Below, piece by piece: positions 32,054 to 43,680 of a DNA stretch of 64,000 nucleotides. Under the pieces are notes generated by a model. The model was not told where the DNA came from. It did no database searches and saw nothing but the letters and a program-made list of their open reading frames with translations. Positions within the stretch are counted from its first letter, which is position 1, and each line of letters begins with the position of its first letter. The position numbers were made by a program, and so were the translations under genes. This stretch comes from Nilaparvata lugens (lineage: Eukaryota > Arthropoda > Insecta > Hemiptera > Delphacidae). Location of the stretch: NCBI RefSeq assembly GCF_014356525.2, contig NC_052508.1:55128497-55192496 (forward strand). Direction: 5' to 3'.

Positions 32054-34920
32054 AATATGGCAGCATATATATTTGAGAATTGGGTTTGTGAGCAGGCAGG
32101 TGGCACGTGGTCTGATGTCCTTCACTTATTATTTCACTTCCTCTTTTCCTTCTTCTTATTTATTGTTGTTACCCTTCTTATTTTCAATTTTTTATTCGCT
32201 GCTTTTTCTTGTTCATCTGTTGCTTCCTATTATCATTCTTTCTACATCTTTTCTTCTTCCTAATTCACCATCTTCCCATATTTTTCATTTTTTTCTAAAT
32301 TTGAAGACTTTTCACTTCTACGAAAAATCCTTTTTTCTTCTCAATCACGATAATGCTATTATTTGTCTGGGAATTAGATTGCAGATCCGCTCTCAAATCA
32401 GATTCCCTTGGAAGTCATGTATGATCAGGGCTAGATTTCAATAGGCTTGGTAGGCACGGGCCTATGGGCGCAAGCTTCCAGGGGGCACACGACCACAGAG
32501 AAAAAATACTCGTAAAAATGTTTTGAATTTTTAGACTGGAAAAATCAGATTTCGAGGTTCATTGAAAAATTTTACAAAACTGATTTCATAGTTCATTGGA
32601 CCATATTATTTCTAGAAAGCTATATTAAAAGCTACTACATTTTATGATGCACAAATCATCCCCATAAATCTCATATATGGGATAATTATGATAATATATG
32701 ATAATTATTTCAGAATTTTTGAGCTTTTAACTGCTCATTTGTAATCAAAGCTAGTAAATTTGAAAAACTTTGGGGAAACTCTTGGAAAAACTGTCAGTAT
32801 CAATTTAGTAATTTCTTGTAAATATACCATTTTACTCTGAAAAACAGTTTAGGAGAGGCTGAATTATTAGTCCACGCCTCCAAAACCAAGGAGCTGTCTG
32901 ATTGGTTAATGGTTGATTAGTCGCCATTTCACCTTCACAGCTAACTACCAATTGGAAGCAGGTCGAGAAAGTCACATGCGAATCATTGAGCTTGTTCTGC
33001 CATTCTTCGATAGAGTTATTTGTCTCCCAATTTCGGGAAGTAGACAAAACTCAGCCTGATGTTTTCAATAGAAATTTTCATTAGCCTAGGTATTAGGAGA
33101 TATTTTGTCAATTTTATCGAGATTTTCGTTCACTTTGTAGCATAGTAGGCTAATCTTCTGATGCAGTAACCAGCTATGAATGGTTTGGAGCTAATTTTAC
33201 CGGAAAAATTTGTTCATTCACGTCTCTAGTTTTTTGTGCAGAAGCCTCATGATAAAACAATCGGGTCGAACTTTCGCAAACTGCAATCTCAGGATTTTAA
33301 AAATTGTTCTCTCATATCCTATAGGATTTCGCTATCAGATATGAGTTTCTGTCCAAAGGAACTCATTTTAATTACTTTTTTCAATCTTCAAATCTAATTG
33401 TCCATTTTATCTTATTTTATTTGTAATAATTGTAACTAAGATAAAATAAAAATAAAACAAACATGTATATTACTTTATACTTAAAAATGGTTCCTCACAA
33501 CCAACCAATCTGCTTAAGTTGCTTAATGGTGCAAGCTTGAGCATATAATTGTATTCTCCATTGTCTCTATGATGAGTATGATGAGACTCAAGAAAGTGAT
33601 AATAGTGTTATCAAGAAATCCTATTTCTTTTGAAAATCATCGAGTGATCTACGATCAAGCTACTTACATGATAAAATTGAACGGATGTTTGATTTTTCTC
33701 CGGCTAAATTGGAAATAACTCATTGTCAATTCACTTTTAAAGCATCTTTTGTTCGACCTTCCAGTCTATTTCATGGACTAAAGGAAAATTCATTTTGATA
33801 CGATTAACCTAGATACGTCAGTTGGAGACTTCGTGAATGTAGGATCATAAGAAGAGACAGTTAACACCCACAGAGGCGTTAAAATATTCGACGGTTGTCG
33901 AAAAAATTGACCCATTTAATATGGAAAACTCTTCCTATTAGATTGTTTCTTTAGTAATAATCAATAGGTTTTTAACATGTGAGAAATAATTAACTAAGTA
34001 AATCCAGCATGCCATGAGTGCCAGCATGCCAGCATGGGAAATACTACTAGTGATTAATCACTCATTCTTGATCAATTTTAAGTCTCAATTTAAAAAATAA
34101 AAACTAACATCTCTCTTGAGTAGGCGTCTCAGAAATAAATTCCCAAAAAGGAATTCTAGAGACACTTTCCCATGAAGATAATCAATATGATAAATGGATG
34201 GTGAAAAAATTTACGAGCACACTTACAGAATATTATAATTATTCTTCCAGACGTACTTGGAGCTCAATTATGGAGCTTCTCATCATTCTTGGTCTTAAAA
34301 CTATAATCACTTCATTCAATTTAACTACTCATTAAAGTAAAACTACACTATCTCAAATGTTTTTCCAATATCCTTAACAATTAGCAGACTTCATACCGGT
34401 ACTTTTAATCACCTTATTATATAAATAATAAGGAAATGCAAATATGAAATCCAATATACATATTAATAATTTGACATTCTAATTAGAAGTGAAAGTGAAT
34501 TTCATCTATGACCATAATCGGGCTGACATATCGTACTAAAAAGCTCTCAAGTGATGAAGGGAGTAAGTTTTTTCCTATGACAAATTCTATGACCATATAA
34601 TCCTCAACATCTTAATTTACATGAAATTTGACCTTTAGCATTGCCCCATCACGCTACAGCTGCTCATAGAGAGTCTCTCTTTTATTGTCCATAAAATTTT
34701 GAACAGCCCAAAGATGTTCTGTTCCGTTAGCAGAAATTTTATTGGCATTTATACGAGTGAATGTTCGCCATCTAATCTATTTTGAAGTGTTATTCTCGTC
34801 AACTTTCTTGTTGATCCTCCTCCTCCTCCTCCACAACTAATACTGTTTTTATAAATTTTCATTTCCTTCTCCTTCTATTAATCACTCTCTTTCTCTCTCG
34901 TTTCTACTTGCTCAACCCAT
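32054..34920. other. No gene recognised; possible TE end at 32427
   Basis: 32130-32340 is pyrimidine-rich. At 32427 cagggctagatttcaatagg, then cacgggcctatgggcgcaag, resembles the terminus of a widespread insect repeat (hAT-like in feel), but no partner end was found. 33395-33460 holds a small inverted repeat (atcttattttattt / agataaaataaaa). The rest is plain AT-rich sequence. Confidence 0.3.
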
Positions 34921-35270
34921 TGTGACTTTCACGAATCTCACAAAGGGGGTTCTAAATCTTCGTGCCCAGGTCGTAAGATGTCGACCTCCATGGTGAAGAT
35001 CGAGCAGCTGTCACCGTCTATGGAAGTTAGGCCACTCCACTACTGAAGATTAAAGTCGAAGAAGGTCTTGAAGACATTTTGATAGTTGTAGCGGTGCGCC
35101 CAGCCACACAGCACCTGCTTATGCCATCGCATCGCGTGCCATCTAATTAGATGAAATAAGAATGCGTAGATGCTATGCGGGCCTTTCCATTCCACTGTTG
35201 TTGTGGCTTTGCAGCTGCTGCATCCTTGGGCTTTCGAATCTTCTTATTTACCTGTAGCAGAAGTGAACCC
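34921..35270. other. GC-richer exon-like island, open on both strands
   Basis: On the plus strand MSTSMVKIEQLSPSMEVRPL ends at a TGA near 35045, with an open upstream extension. On the minus strand an acceptor-like gcataagcag precedes about 24 codons reading VLCGWAHRYNYQNVFKTFFD, then FNLQ and a stop. Base composition departs clearly from its surroundings. I recognise neither peptide, and only one strand, if either, can be the coding one. Confidence 0.25.
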
Positions 35271-35310
35271 CAGCACACCGAAACCCATAGTCAACCATCT
35301 TGATTTCCAC

Positions 35311-36240
35311 TTTAAAAATTGACATCGATATTATCAAAAATCTGTCCATGTTGCATTAGTGGCACATTGATACCAATATCCATGACTTTGACTGAACGAA
35401 TTGACATCGACATAATAAAATATCTGTCTATGTTGCATCAATAGCACACCAATACTACGGTAGCTATATTACCCAATAGTAATATAGTTACTCTAAATAA
35501 TACCATACATATGATATTGGCTGAACGAATTGGTATCGACATTATGATAATCTAGCTATGTTGCATCAGTATCAGTGTGTGCAATCAACTTCATTTCCAC
35601 TAGACAAATTGACATCGGCATTATGAAAATCTGTCTGTTTTTATTTATTTATTTATTTTATTCACAATCACAAATCTTAATTAAAATATGATTGGGAGAA
35701 GACAACAGGCATAGCCCAAAACTGTCTTCTCCCTAATTTTTAGAAATAAAAGTCTCAAAAAAGGTTAGATTTCACTTTTCACTTCAAAAAGTCCAATTTT
35801 TACTTCAAAACTAATGACTAAACTGAAAATTTTAAATTTTGATATTTTAAAACTAATTAACAAAAAAAAATATTTCACTCAAATCTCTACAAATTGGAAA
35901 TTTTTGAGTAATTTTACAAAATTGTGCATCAATAGCACACAAATACCCACCCATAGGCTACACTTGATTTTGGCTGTACGAGAATATAAAACGTTTGTCT
36001 ATGTTGCATTAATACCCATGATTTTATTGTTAGTATTTTTTATTTGTAAATATTCATATTTGAGGGCCCCAAGAACTGATACTGTTATTGCCCTTATAAC
36101 GCACACTGAGCAGTACACTTTTAAAACGATACATGAGAAAAAAAAGAAGTAAAGTACGTAACTAATACTATTGAGTTGAAAAAAACATTTACTGAATGAA
36201 TTGACATTGAAATTATGGAAAACTAACCATTTTGCATTAA
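35311..36240 (+). repeat. Degenerate satellite-like repeats, split by a LINE insertion
   Basis: A module reading gaattgacatcgacattatg...atctgtctatgttgcatcaa...tagcacaccaatac recurs near 35331, 35403, 35532, 35611 and (decayed) 36202. Spacing alternates at about 72-79 and 129 bases, a dimeric pattern of roughly 200 bases. 35638-35930 interrupts it with a minus-strand LINE tail and AT-rich sequence, after which gtgcatcaatagcacac resumes the module. Confidence 0.6.
35638..35770 (-). mobile_element. LINE 3' tail, minus strand
   Basis: On the minus strand it reads cagttttgggctatgcctgt, then tgtcttctcccaatcat and a taaa-repeat tail (ttta repeats at 35641-35660 on the plus strand). This is the same 3' UTR family as 10281-10351 and 37250-37337. 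Confidence 0.65.
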
Positions 36241-36704
36241 TTACACAGCTATGTAGTGAACTTACAGAGCAGAACAGTGGAGTATGGAACAGTAGCACAC
36301 CAATTCAATCCAATAAAATCAAATTCTATGGAATCAATGGAGGAAAGGGAGTTTCTTATCAACGACTACAGAGTAATAATAGTAGCAAAATGATGTCACT
36401 GTACTTTGTGACCATTGTTTCATATCCTGTTCAAAAAAGAAAGATGAAATTATCCTTGTTATCTATATTTTGATAATTCTTCAATATTGAATATATTGTG
36501 GGAACACTCGATTTGAAACGTTGGTAATGATGATTAAAGAATGATAGAGATATGAGTCAAGAACCATGATTTCGTGTCAATTAATATCTGATAGTGATTC
36601 ACACTATCATGGGTATATCGCTAGTTTATTCTATTTGTTATTACCTCATTATACCTGCATATTTTGTGATAAGGTTTCTTATAGGACCGGTAGCCAATCT
36701 CGGG

Positions 36705-37078
36705 ATTTAGCTAAGTTCTAAGCTTTAAACAGCTGGAGTCAGAAAATTGGTTTTCCGAAACGGGGCGTAGTTACAGTCTACGTTCAAATTAAATTTCGAA
36801 AAACTAGAGAATTGAACACAGAATTGAATAAAGAGAAAATAGAGTGAAGTTTCAGCTATTTTGAATTATTTAGGAATGTTTTATTCCGTCAAGGAGAAGT
36901 GTTTCCAATCATAGAGATGATGAAATGAGGATTATCATAAATACTATAACAGAATACAAATACAGCATATTTGTATTCTGTGATACTATACTGAGACTAG
37001 TCCCGTTTCGGGAAAAGTCCCGTTTCGGACAGCCAATTTTCTGATTCCAGCTGTTTAAAGTCTAGAACTTAGCTAAAT
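36705..37078. mobile_element. TIR element, about 374 bp, arms about 60 bp
   Basis: The left arm atttagctaagttctaagct...aaacagctggagtcagaaaa...ccgaaacgggg is mirrored on the right (cccgtttcggacagccaatt...ctgattccagctgttt...tctagaacttagctaaat). A palindrome agaatacaaataca/tatttgtattct sits near 36953-36981. The right arm shows an extra cccgtttcggg copy. There is no coding sequence. Confidence 0.75.
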
Positions 37079-37249
37079 TTAATTATTAAGTTACTGTTCT
37101 AGATTTTTTGATTCTAGGCTCTAATAGTATCTATTTGGTTCAAAATTTGCTCGTTTGAAGTCTGAGTATTGAAGAGCATAAATTTTATTTTGAAAAGTGA
37201 AAGTGACATAACCAACATTTTGATTTGGACAGTATAGTATAAATTGGAA

Positions 37250-37337
37250 ATGGGACAGTTTTGGGTATGAGCCTGTTGTGCCTTTCCTCATCTCAAGTAT
37301 TTGTACACGATGTGATAAATAAATAAATAAATAAATC
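37250..37337 (+). mobile_element. LINE 3' tail
   Basis: gggacagttttgggtatgag, cctgttgtgcctttcctcat and a (taaa)n tail. The same family occurs at 10281 and 35638. Confidence 0.6.
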
Positions 37338-39307
37338 CCGAGATCGGAAAACGGTCCATAATGTTTCAGTTCTTGATATGCGATCGCACATATCTGTGGC
37401 TAACCTTGACAATCGAATATGTATTATGTATCTAGTCGAAATTGAAGGATTTACTGTACACAAACCTTTATAGTCATGATAATGTAATGTTGCTGATCGT
37501 ACTTCTTCCACGCTATTAATATGAGAGATTACATGAGTGACGAAACACCATGATGTATTAGTAGAAAAAAGTGTCAGACTTACTTCAACATAAAAGAAAA
37601 CACCGACAAATTTTTGAGTTCCTCCCCAACATAAATCTTTCTAGTGAGCTGAAAGTGTTTCAATTTGATTTTTATGAGCCTCTGTGATAAAGTATTGCTG
37701 ATAGGGGTTGAAGTTTGGGAAAAAAACGTTGGGAAAAGTCTGGATAAGAGGTTAAGATCACGAGCCCCAAAGAGAGACAGAACGTACCACAAACATCCCT
37801 CTCACTCAAGCCGCTTGTCATTAAATCCCCTAAAACGCCAAAATTAATTACTGCATTCCAAGACATATCTTCATCACCCTCCTCTGGCGGCTCTACTCAA
37901 CTCGGTCCTTATCGGTTGAGGCCAAAAGGTTGGCAAAAACAAAAAACTTTCGAAACAACATTCTGGCCGAAGACAACCAAAATAGGGGAAAAGCGAGATA
38001 TTAATCTCAAATTCATGAGAAAGATCTGAATGGGGTTTCAAGAGGTGATTTTCAAACCATCTTTTTGAAATGATGACTTTTTAATCCATATTTTCGATAT
38101 TATGTCTTCTGAACACTTTTCCAAACAAAACAACATTAAAATGGAAGATTGCTTATAAATATTATTATACATTTTTTCCCTTAGGGCACCTTTTGAATAT
38201 AGATAAAAATGTGAATCTGAGTACCCTATCAAAAAGTTATTTTTAATGGCATTATATAGCCGAAAAATGTCGTGACTAAATAAATTTTTAAAAAGTACTC
38301 AGATTTATGTTCATATTTACCTTTATTATATCTTTTTTCATTTACTCTTGAATAGAAATATTGAAAAATAACATTTATCTCGAATAGAAAATCAAAATTC
38401 AGGAAACATTTTTTTAATTGTTTATTTACAAACAATGAAAAAGACAATTGAAAAATTAAAGTAAAATAAAATTAAAGTAGCCTAAATGAAAAATTAAAAA
38501 GGGTTCTTGGATTTCTATTTTTTATTCCGTTATTATATCTATGCTATGCTCTATCAATGCTAATGGTGATTCCCTGCGATTATAAAAGTACAATCCACAA
38601 GAACTGAGATTGAATCTTCAGAATAGTTGTTGATATGATATTAAATAGACTATGAAGTTAAAGGGAAAGAATAAGGACTTCGATGCATGATATTCGTATA
38701 TCCTTAGATTCTTGGAGCTTTTTTACATGATATTCTTGTATTCTCTAGTACAATACACATACATACACAGTTCTTTTGGGCCTAGTGTGTAGGTAGCTTA
38801 TTCCTTTATTTTGAGATTTTCTCATATCTTTAAATTCATCACACAGGTCATACTCTTCAATAATCTATTGGTAAAATTACAAAAAAAAATGTCTAAAATT
38901 TACGGATTAAACATGCTTTTACATTTGGATTTTCCCTTCACAATATACGTTGAAGTAATAATTTGTTGGATAATATCAGGAACAAAATAAAAATTGTATC
39001 TTTTCCTCTCTGACAATATGCAATGCACTTGCAAAATAGAAGTTTATTTGAAAGGATTATATTATCATCTATTGAGCCTTCTTGAGGGCTTAGGCGATAA
39101 TAAACCTTCAAAAACTTTATGTTGATATATGAGTACCTGATCAAATCCATTGTTGTGAGGCCTATACATGAAATACAGTGTCCGGATGACATTGAATTGA
39201 ATATAATTATTATTTAACGAAAATCCATAGCGGCCAACCAGTTACAGATGGAATTGAATAGAGAATGCAATTCTTGAATTGAATATCTCATTGGAAGGAA
39301 GATAGCA
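37338..39307. other. No gene recognised; Penelope-like fragments at 38165-38540
   Basis: Fragments such as agggcaccttttgaatatag...gagtaccctatc and aaaaagggttcttggatttc belong to the family seen at 13695 and 61505. Several minus frames of 60-84 codons (37580-39190) show no family signature. Confidence 0.3.
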
Positions 39308-40105
39308 TCTATAATTATAATATATAAAGGCGAAATGGCACTCACTCACTGACGGACTGACTCACTCACTCACTCGCGGAACTAAAAATCTACCGGACCA
39401 CAAAACGTTCAAATTTGGTAGGTGTATGTTCAGTTGGCCCTTTAGAGGCGCACTAAGAACGGATTTGGAGAAATTTCGAATGATTTGTCCACAATCTGCG
39501 TTTTTCCAGCGTTTTTTGCGCTTTCTCAGCTCTATCGAGAACAAATGAACAGAAAATGTTCAAATTTACTACAGAAGCTCAGCTGGGATGTGATAATGTT
39601 GTGTAAGAGGAATTTGAAATAACGCCTAAGATACGCCCAAAATTAGCGGTTTTTGCGTTTTCTCAGTTCTTTCATCAAGTAATAGACAGAAAATGTTCAA
39701 ATTGCACTAAATAATTGGAATTAATCGATGATTGAATTGAGCGAGGAAGTACTTTGATATTGATTGAAAAAGACTAAGAAATTGGCAAAAACTACAGATT
39801 TATTGATACTTAGAAAGACCGGTTTCGGTTATTACACCATTGTCAATCTCTGATAAACAAGTTTATCAGATTTTGACAATTTCTTAGTCTTTTTCATTCA
39901 ATATGAATAATTACCACAATATCAACTTCTCAACTACACAAAAAGTGAAGTACTTTGACTTTCTGATGGAATGAAGCATGCTCAAATGAAAAATGCAGGC
40001 CAGCGAAGCGAGCCCGCTGATCTCATTTTTGGACGATCCAGTCGGAGGTCCAGGGGGCAGAGCTCCCTGGCTAGACGGATATGGCGAGCGAAGCCTGACG
40101 GCTAA
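39308..40105 (+). mobile_element. Helitron-type element, second copy, with an embedded Penelope-like piece
   Basis: Starts a|TCTATAATTATAATATATA, shares ggcactcactcactgacg, aactaaaaatctaccgga and ttggccctttagaggcgcac with 24899-25572, and ends aagcctgacggCTAA|t. 39760-39950 is foreign to the other copy. It holds ccggtttcggttattacacc flanked by inverted aaaaagactaagaaattg / caatttcttagtcttttt, as in Penelope-like terminal repeats. Confidence 0.7.
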
Positions 40106-40146
40106 TTGTGAATACTATTAAAATATTAATATGATGATACTACATA

Positions 40147-40149
40147 ATA

Positions 40150-40196
<47 letters not shown>
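40147..40196. repeat. (TA)n microsatellite
   Basis: About 50 bases of ta repeats directly after the Helitron. Confidence 0.95.
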
Positions 40197-40199
<3 letters not shown>

Positions 40200-40269
40200 T
40201 ATATAATAAATAACATACAACTTATATAATTATTAAGGATAGCATTCAAATAATATCCCTTCCTCTCAT

Positions 40270-41141
40270 TGACCCATATGAATAAAACCAGAGCAAAAGC
40301 ATTGAGCATAAGGTTTTGCTCATGAGCAAAAGGTAGAAGCAAAAGCATTTGCTCATTATTTTATATGAATAAGCTTTACCTTATACTCTTACCATATGCT
40401 CCTGAACTCTGGAGCAAATGCTCACGTATTTTAAAGATTTTTCATCAGCTGATTCACTTTTGTAGCCTATAAAACTTTGTTTATATAGCTCTCGGAAGCG
40501 CTAAATATGCAAGTAGGGTGCACCGCTTGTGTTTGCGTCGTCTGCTCTGTTTTCTATTTATGAATAGAGTTTTAGGTTAGTTGAGTTTAGAATTTTGAAA
40601 TAATAGCGTGAAAAAATGTCATCTCTATAATAATCTTCAGCATATTCTTATAATATCAATAGCCTTCTTATAATCGTCTACACTCTCATATTCTTAAATG
40701 CCTATTTCCTATTTTGTGATGGCTATCTTTATAACAGGTAGCTTTTGTATTTATTCTTTTGTAGGAATAATGGTGATATATATCATGGTTGAATCTAAAA
40801 AGAGTTTTATAGTTCTACACTATTGGATGTGATATAGTGTATCTGGTATAGTTTCCTCTTCCTCATACGAATTAGTTGAGCCATTTTACTATGAGCAAAA
40901 GGTGATAAGCTGCTCTAGACTAGACTCACCTTTTTTGAAGCATTTGCTTCAAAAGTTGAGCAAATGCTCTAGTTTATTCATACAATTTTGAGCAAAAGCT
41001 TTTACTTTTGAGCAAATGCTCAAACTATTTTTTTGATGAGCATGAGCAAAAGGTTTTGCTCTCGTTTATTCATAGAAAATGAAGCAAATGCTCCATATTT
41101 TAGAAGTATGAGCAAATGTTCAACTTTATTCATATGGCTCA
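40270..41141. mobile_element. 872-bp TIR element packed with gagcaaa / tttgctc words
   Basis: The ends tgacccatatgaataaa and tttattcatatggctca are 17-base inverted repeats with one mismatch. The outer 170 bases on the left and 260 on the right carry at least a dozen gagcaaa or tttgctc words. These are often paired into perfect small palindromes: ttttgctcatgagcaaaa near 40314 and gagcaaaaggttttgctc near 41044. The central part (40440-40880) is unique AT-rich sequence with no coding frame. Confidence 0.75.
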
Positions 41142-41407
41142 TTATCTCCACCAAAATGTTATATTTACTCTGTAGTAGAACGTAGCAATCAAAGCATATG
41201 GAACATAATCGGACATGTCCCAACCAACGTACGTGAGAAACGGTCAAAAACACTAATCTGATGACTGCAATTGAATGAGCAGCCAGAAGCCTCTATCAAT
41301 AAACTTGTCGCCAGACTGTTTTATTGCTTCTGCAGACTGTAGACAACGCAAAATGCATTCAAACACTTCACCAGCCTCTTATTTGTTCGGTCAAACACAC
41401 CCCTACT

Positions 41408-41755
41408 TCTCTTCATTCACATCTTCCGCCTTCTCCTCCTCCTCCTCCTCCTCTTCTTCTTATTCTTCTTATTCTTCTTCTCTTTCTCCTTATGCTCTTC
41501 CTCCTCATCCTCATCCTCCTCCTCCTCCTCCTCCTCCTCCTCCTCTTCCTCCAACTCCCCCTTCTTCTTCTCCTCCTCTCCCTTTTCCCCCTTCTCCTTT
41601 TCCCTCCTCTCCTTCCTTGATTTACCTCCTCCTCTCCCTTTTCCCCCTTCTCCTTTTCCCTCCTCTCCTTCCTTGATTTACCTCCTCCTTCTTCTCCTCC
41701 TCTCCCTTTTCCCCCTTCTCCTTTTCCCTGCTCTCCTCCCTTGCTTTACCTCCTC
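41408..41755 (+). repeat. Polypyrimidine block, (TCC/TTC)n with 56-67-base internal repeats
   Basis: Almost uninterrupted c/t for about 350 bases. ctctcccttttcccccttct followed by ccttttccct recurs near 41576, 41632 and 41699. Long Ser/Pro/Leu frames across it come from the composition. Confidence 0.9.
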
Positions 41756-41989
41756 CCATTCTAGACATGATCTCATTCGACTTAGCAATCCAGCGCTCTC
41801 TTAATCATGAGATTAACGAAGTCTGCAGAGTCGTTGTCCCCAGGACAAATCGCACCATTTAATAGCTGTAAAAAGGACGTAACAGAAATGCCTATGTCTG
41901 GAAGCCTGGAGGTTGGTGGGGTGGGGTGAAGGGGCAAACAACATGTAGAGTGCTTACAGCAGTTAGTAGGCTGTAGCTCAGTTGGCGTA

Positions 41990-42250
41990 GTGTAAGGGAC
42001 CGTGTTGAACTGGGCTGGCGACAAAGTGGGCTGGCGACAAAGTGGGCTGGAAAACCAGCCCAGTTTGTCGTTGCATGCACCGCCAAACTGGCACTCTAAG
42101 GAATGCAGCCCAGTTTGACGGCGTGCAACTTTGTCGTCTGGTGACAAAATCTTACGAGTGCCAGTTTGTCGTTGCATGCACCGCCAAACTGGCACTCTGA
42201 GGAATGCAGCCGAGTTTGATGGCGTGCAACTTTGTCGTCAGCCCAGTTTG
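41990..42250. repeat. GC-rich tandem duplication, about 101-bp period
   Basis: ccagtttgtcgttgcatgca, ccgccaaactggcactct and gcgtgcaactttgtcgtc occur twice (from about 42060 and 42161). gggctggcgacaaagtg occurs two to three times before them. ccagtttg/caaactgg words on both strands make it hairpin-prone. It lies between the polypyrimidine and polypurine blocks. Confidence 0.8.
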
Positions 42251-42289
42251 TCATCGTCCCTGGTGTAAAACAAGGATGGATGAAGCTGA

Positions 42290-42593
42290 GAGGCTGAAAA
42301 GGAAGATGAAGAAGGAGGTGTAGAGAGAGGAGGAGTGGGAAAAGAGGAATCGAGGGGGAATAATAGAAGAAGATAGTGGAGTAGAAGAAGGAACCAGAGA
42401 ACATTAATAGGGAAGGGGAACGAATAGAAGAAGAAGAAGAAGAAGAAGAAGAAGAAGAAGAAGAAGAAGAAAAGAAGAAGAAGAAGAGAAGAGTAGTTTT
42501 ATGAGAAGATGGGGTAGTGTTGAAAGGTTTGGGAGGGAAACTGTTTGCAACGGAAGAGAAAGTAGAGAAGAATGAGGAGGGGAAGAAGAAGAA

Positions 42594-42625
<32 letters not shown>

Positions 42626-42690
42626 AGACAAAGAAGAAGAAAAGAAGAGAAAGATGAAGACGAAGACGAAGATTATTATAAATAATTTGA
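42290..42690 (+). repeat. Polypurine block, (GAA)n-rich
   Basis: Long gaa triplet runs at 42424-42490 and 42570-42640 inside about 400 bases of g/a-rich sequence. The 209-codon minus frame over it (Ser/Leu/Phe runs) is compositional. Confidence 0.9.
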
Positions 42691-43680
42691 GGAAGAATAA
42701 CATCAGTGAATCACTTAGTGATTGAAGAAGAATAACATCAAGAAGACGTAGATGAGGAGAAATGATAAAAAATTGGATGAGCAAAGTAAAAAATGAAGAT
42801 GAACAGAAAAAAGAGGAGAAATTATTAGAAAATGAATGGGAAATTTGACAAAGGAAATAGATAACATAGTAATGTATGAAAATAACGAACAATGAACACA
42901 AAATAAAAGACATCGACGGGAAGGAAGTAAGAGAATCAGACTCTTGTAATATTGTGTGTAAGAATGCCCTCAAGATGAAGAGCACAAGTAGGTCTACATA
43001 GAGACTTGAGCTAATGGTCCTGTTATGGATCACGTCTGTGAACTTAGCCGATTTTTATGGTTGTGCAAATGCTCTGCAAAGAGGTCTTTTCGGCCGAATG
43101 ACTCAAACATAGAGATAAAAAGTTTCTGGATCCATGTGGGAACTGTTGTCTACTGTTTCTCTCTTTCAACAGTTTTCCAACTCAACCCCTCCTCCATCCG
43201 TCCTTGCAGACTACTGTCCTTTTATAAAAGTGTGCAACTTATCTCAAGCAGTGTTTATCGACTTGAAGGAGTTTGTGCAGTAAAATTCTTGTACCAGCGC
43301 AGTAATAAAGCTTTAATCATCGCTTTGGAAACGTGGGCTTTGATCATGCTAGGAGACTTGGCATTAAAATGAGTTGGTAATAGATGAGAAAAATTGAGTA
43401 AAACTGCATTGTTTTCTCTGCTAATAAACACACGACAGAACGATACTATTGTATGATATACATAGAAAACATAAAATCAAGTATGTGATATAATCATTCT
43501 TGATTATCTGAATCAATGGTTCCTCACATTGTGAGGAGCTGCTAACATTTTTGTATAATAGTAATTTGATAATTTACAGAACAGAAACAAAACAGTAGGC
43601 TGTAGAAAAACTAATTGTATAGTACGTTTTAAGCCAACATATGAAGGCATCAGATCTACTCCGATGTGTTTGATCCTATA
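42691..43680. other. No gene recognised
   Basis: A 115-codon plus frame (43025-43372) has mixed composition and many Cys but no family signature or clear splice context. The rest is AT-rich. Confidence 0.3.

Noticed and set aside
41275..41676. 133- and 98-codon Ser/Pro/Leu-rich frames
   Set aside because: They are produced by the polypyrimidine block.
42404..43033. 209-codon minus frame, the longest in the window
   Set aside because: Its Ser, Leu and Phe runs come from (GAA)n-rich DNA, and there is no globular domain.
43025..43372. 115-codon Cys-containing plus frame
   Set aside because: There is no family signature, and the adjacent low-complexity block makes a chance frame likely.
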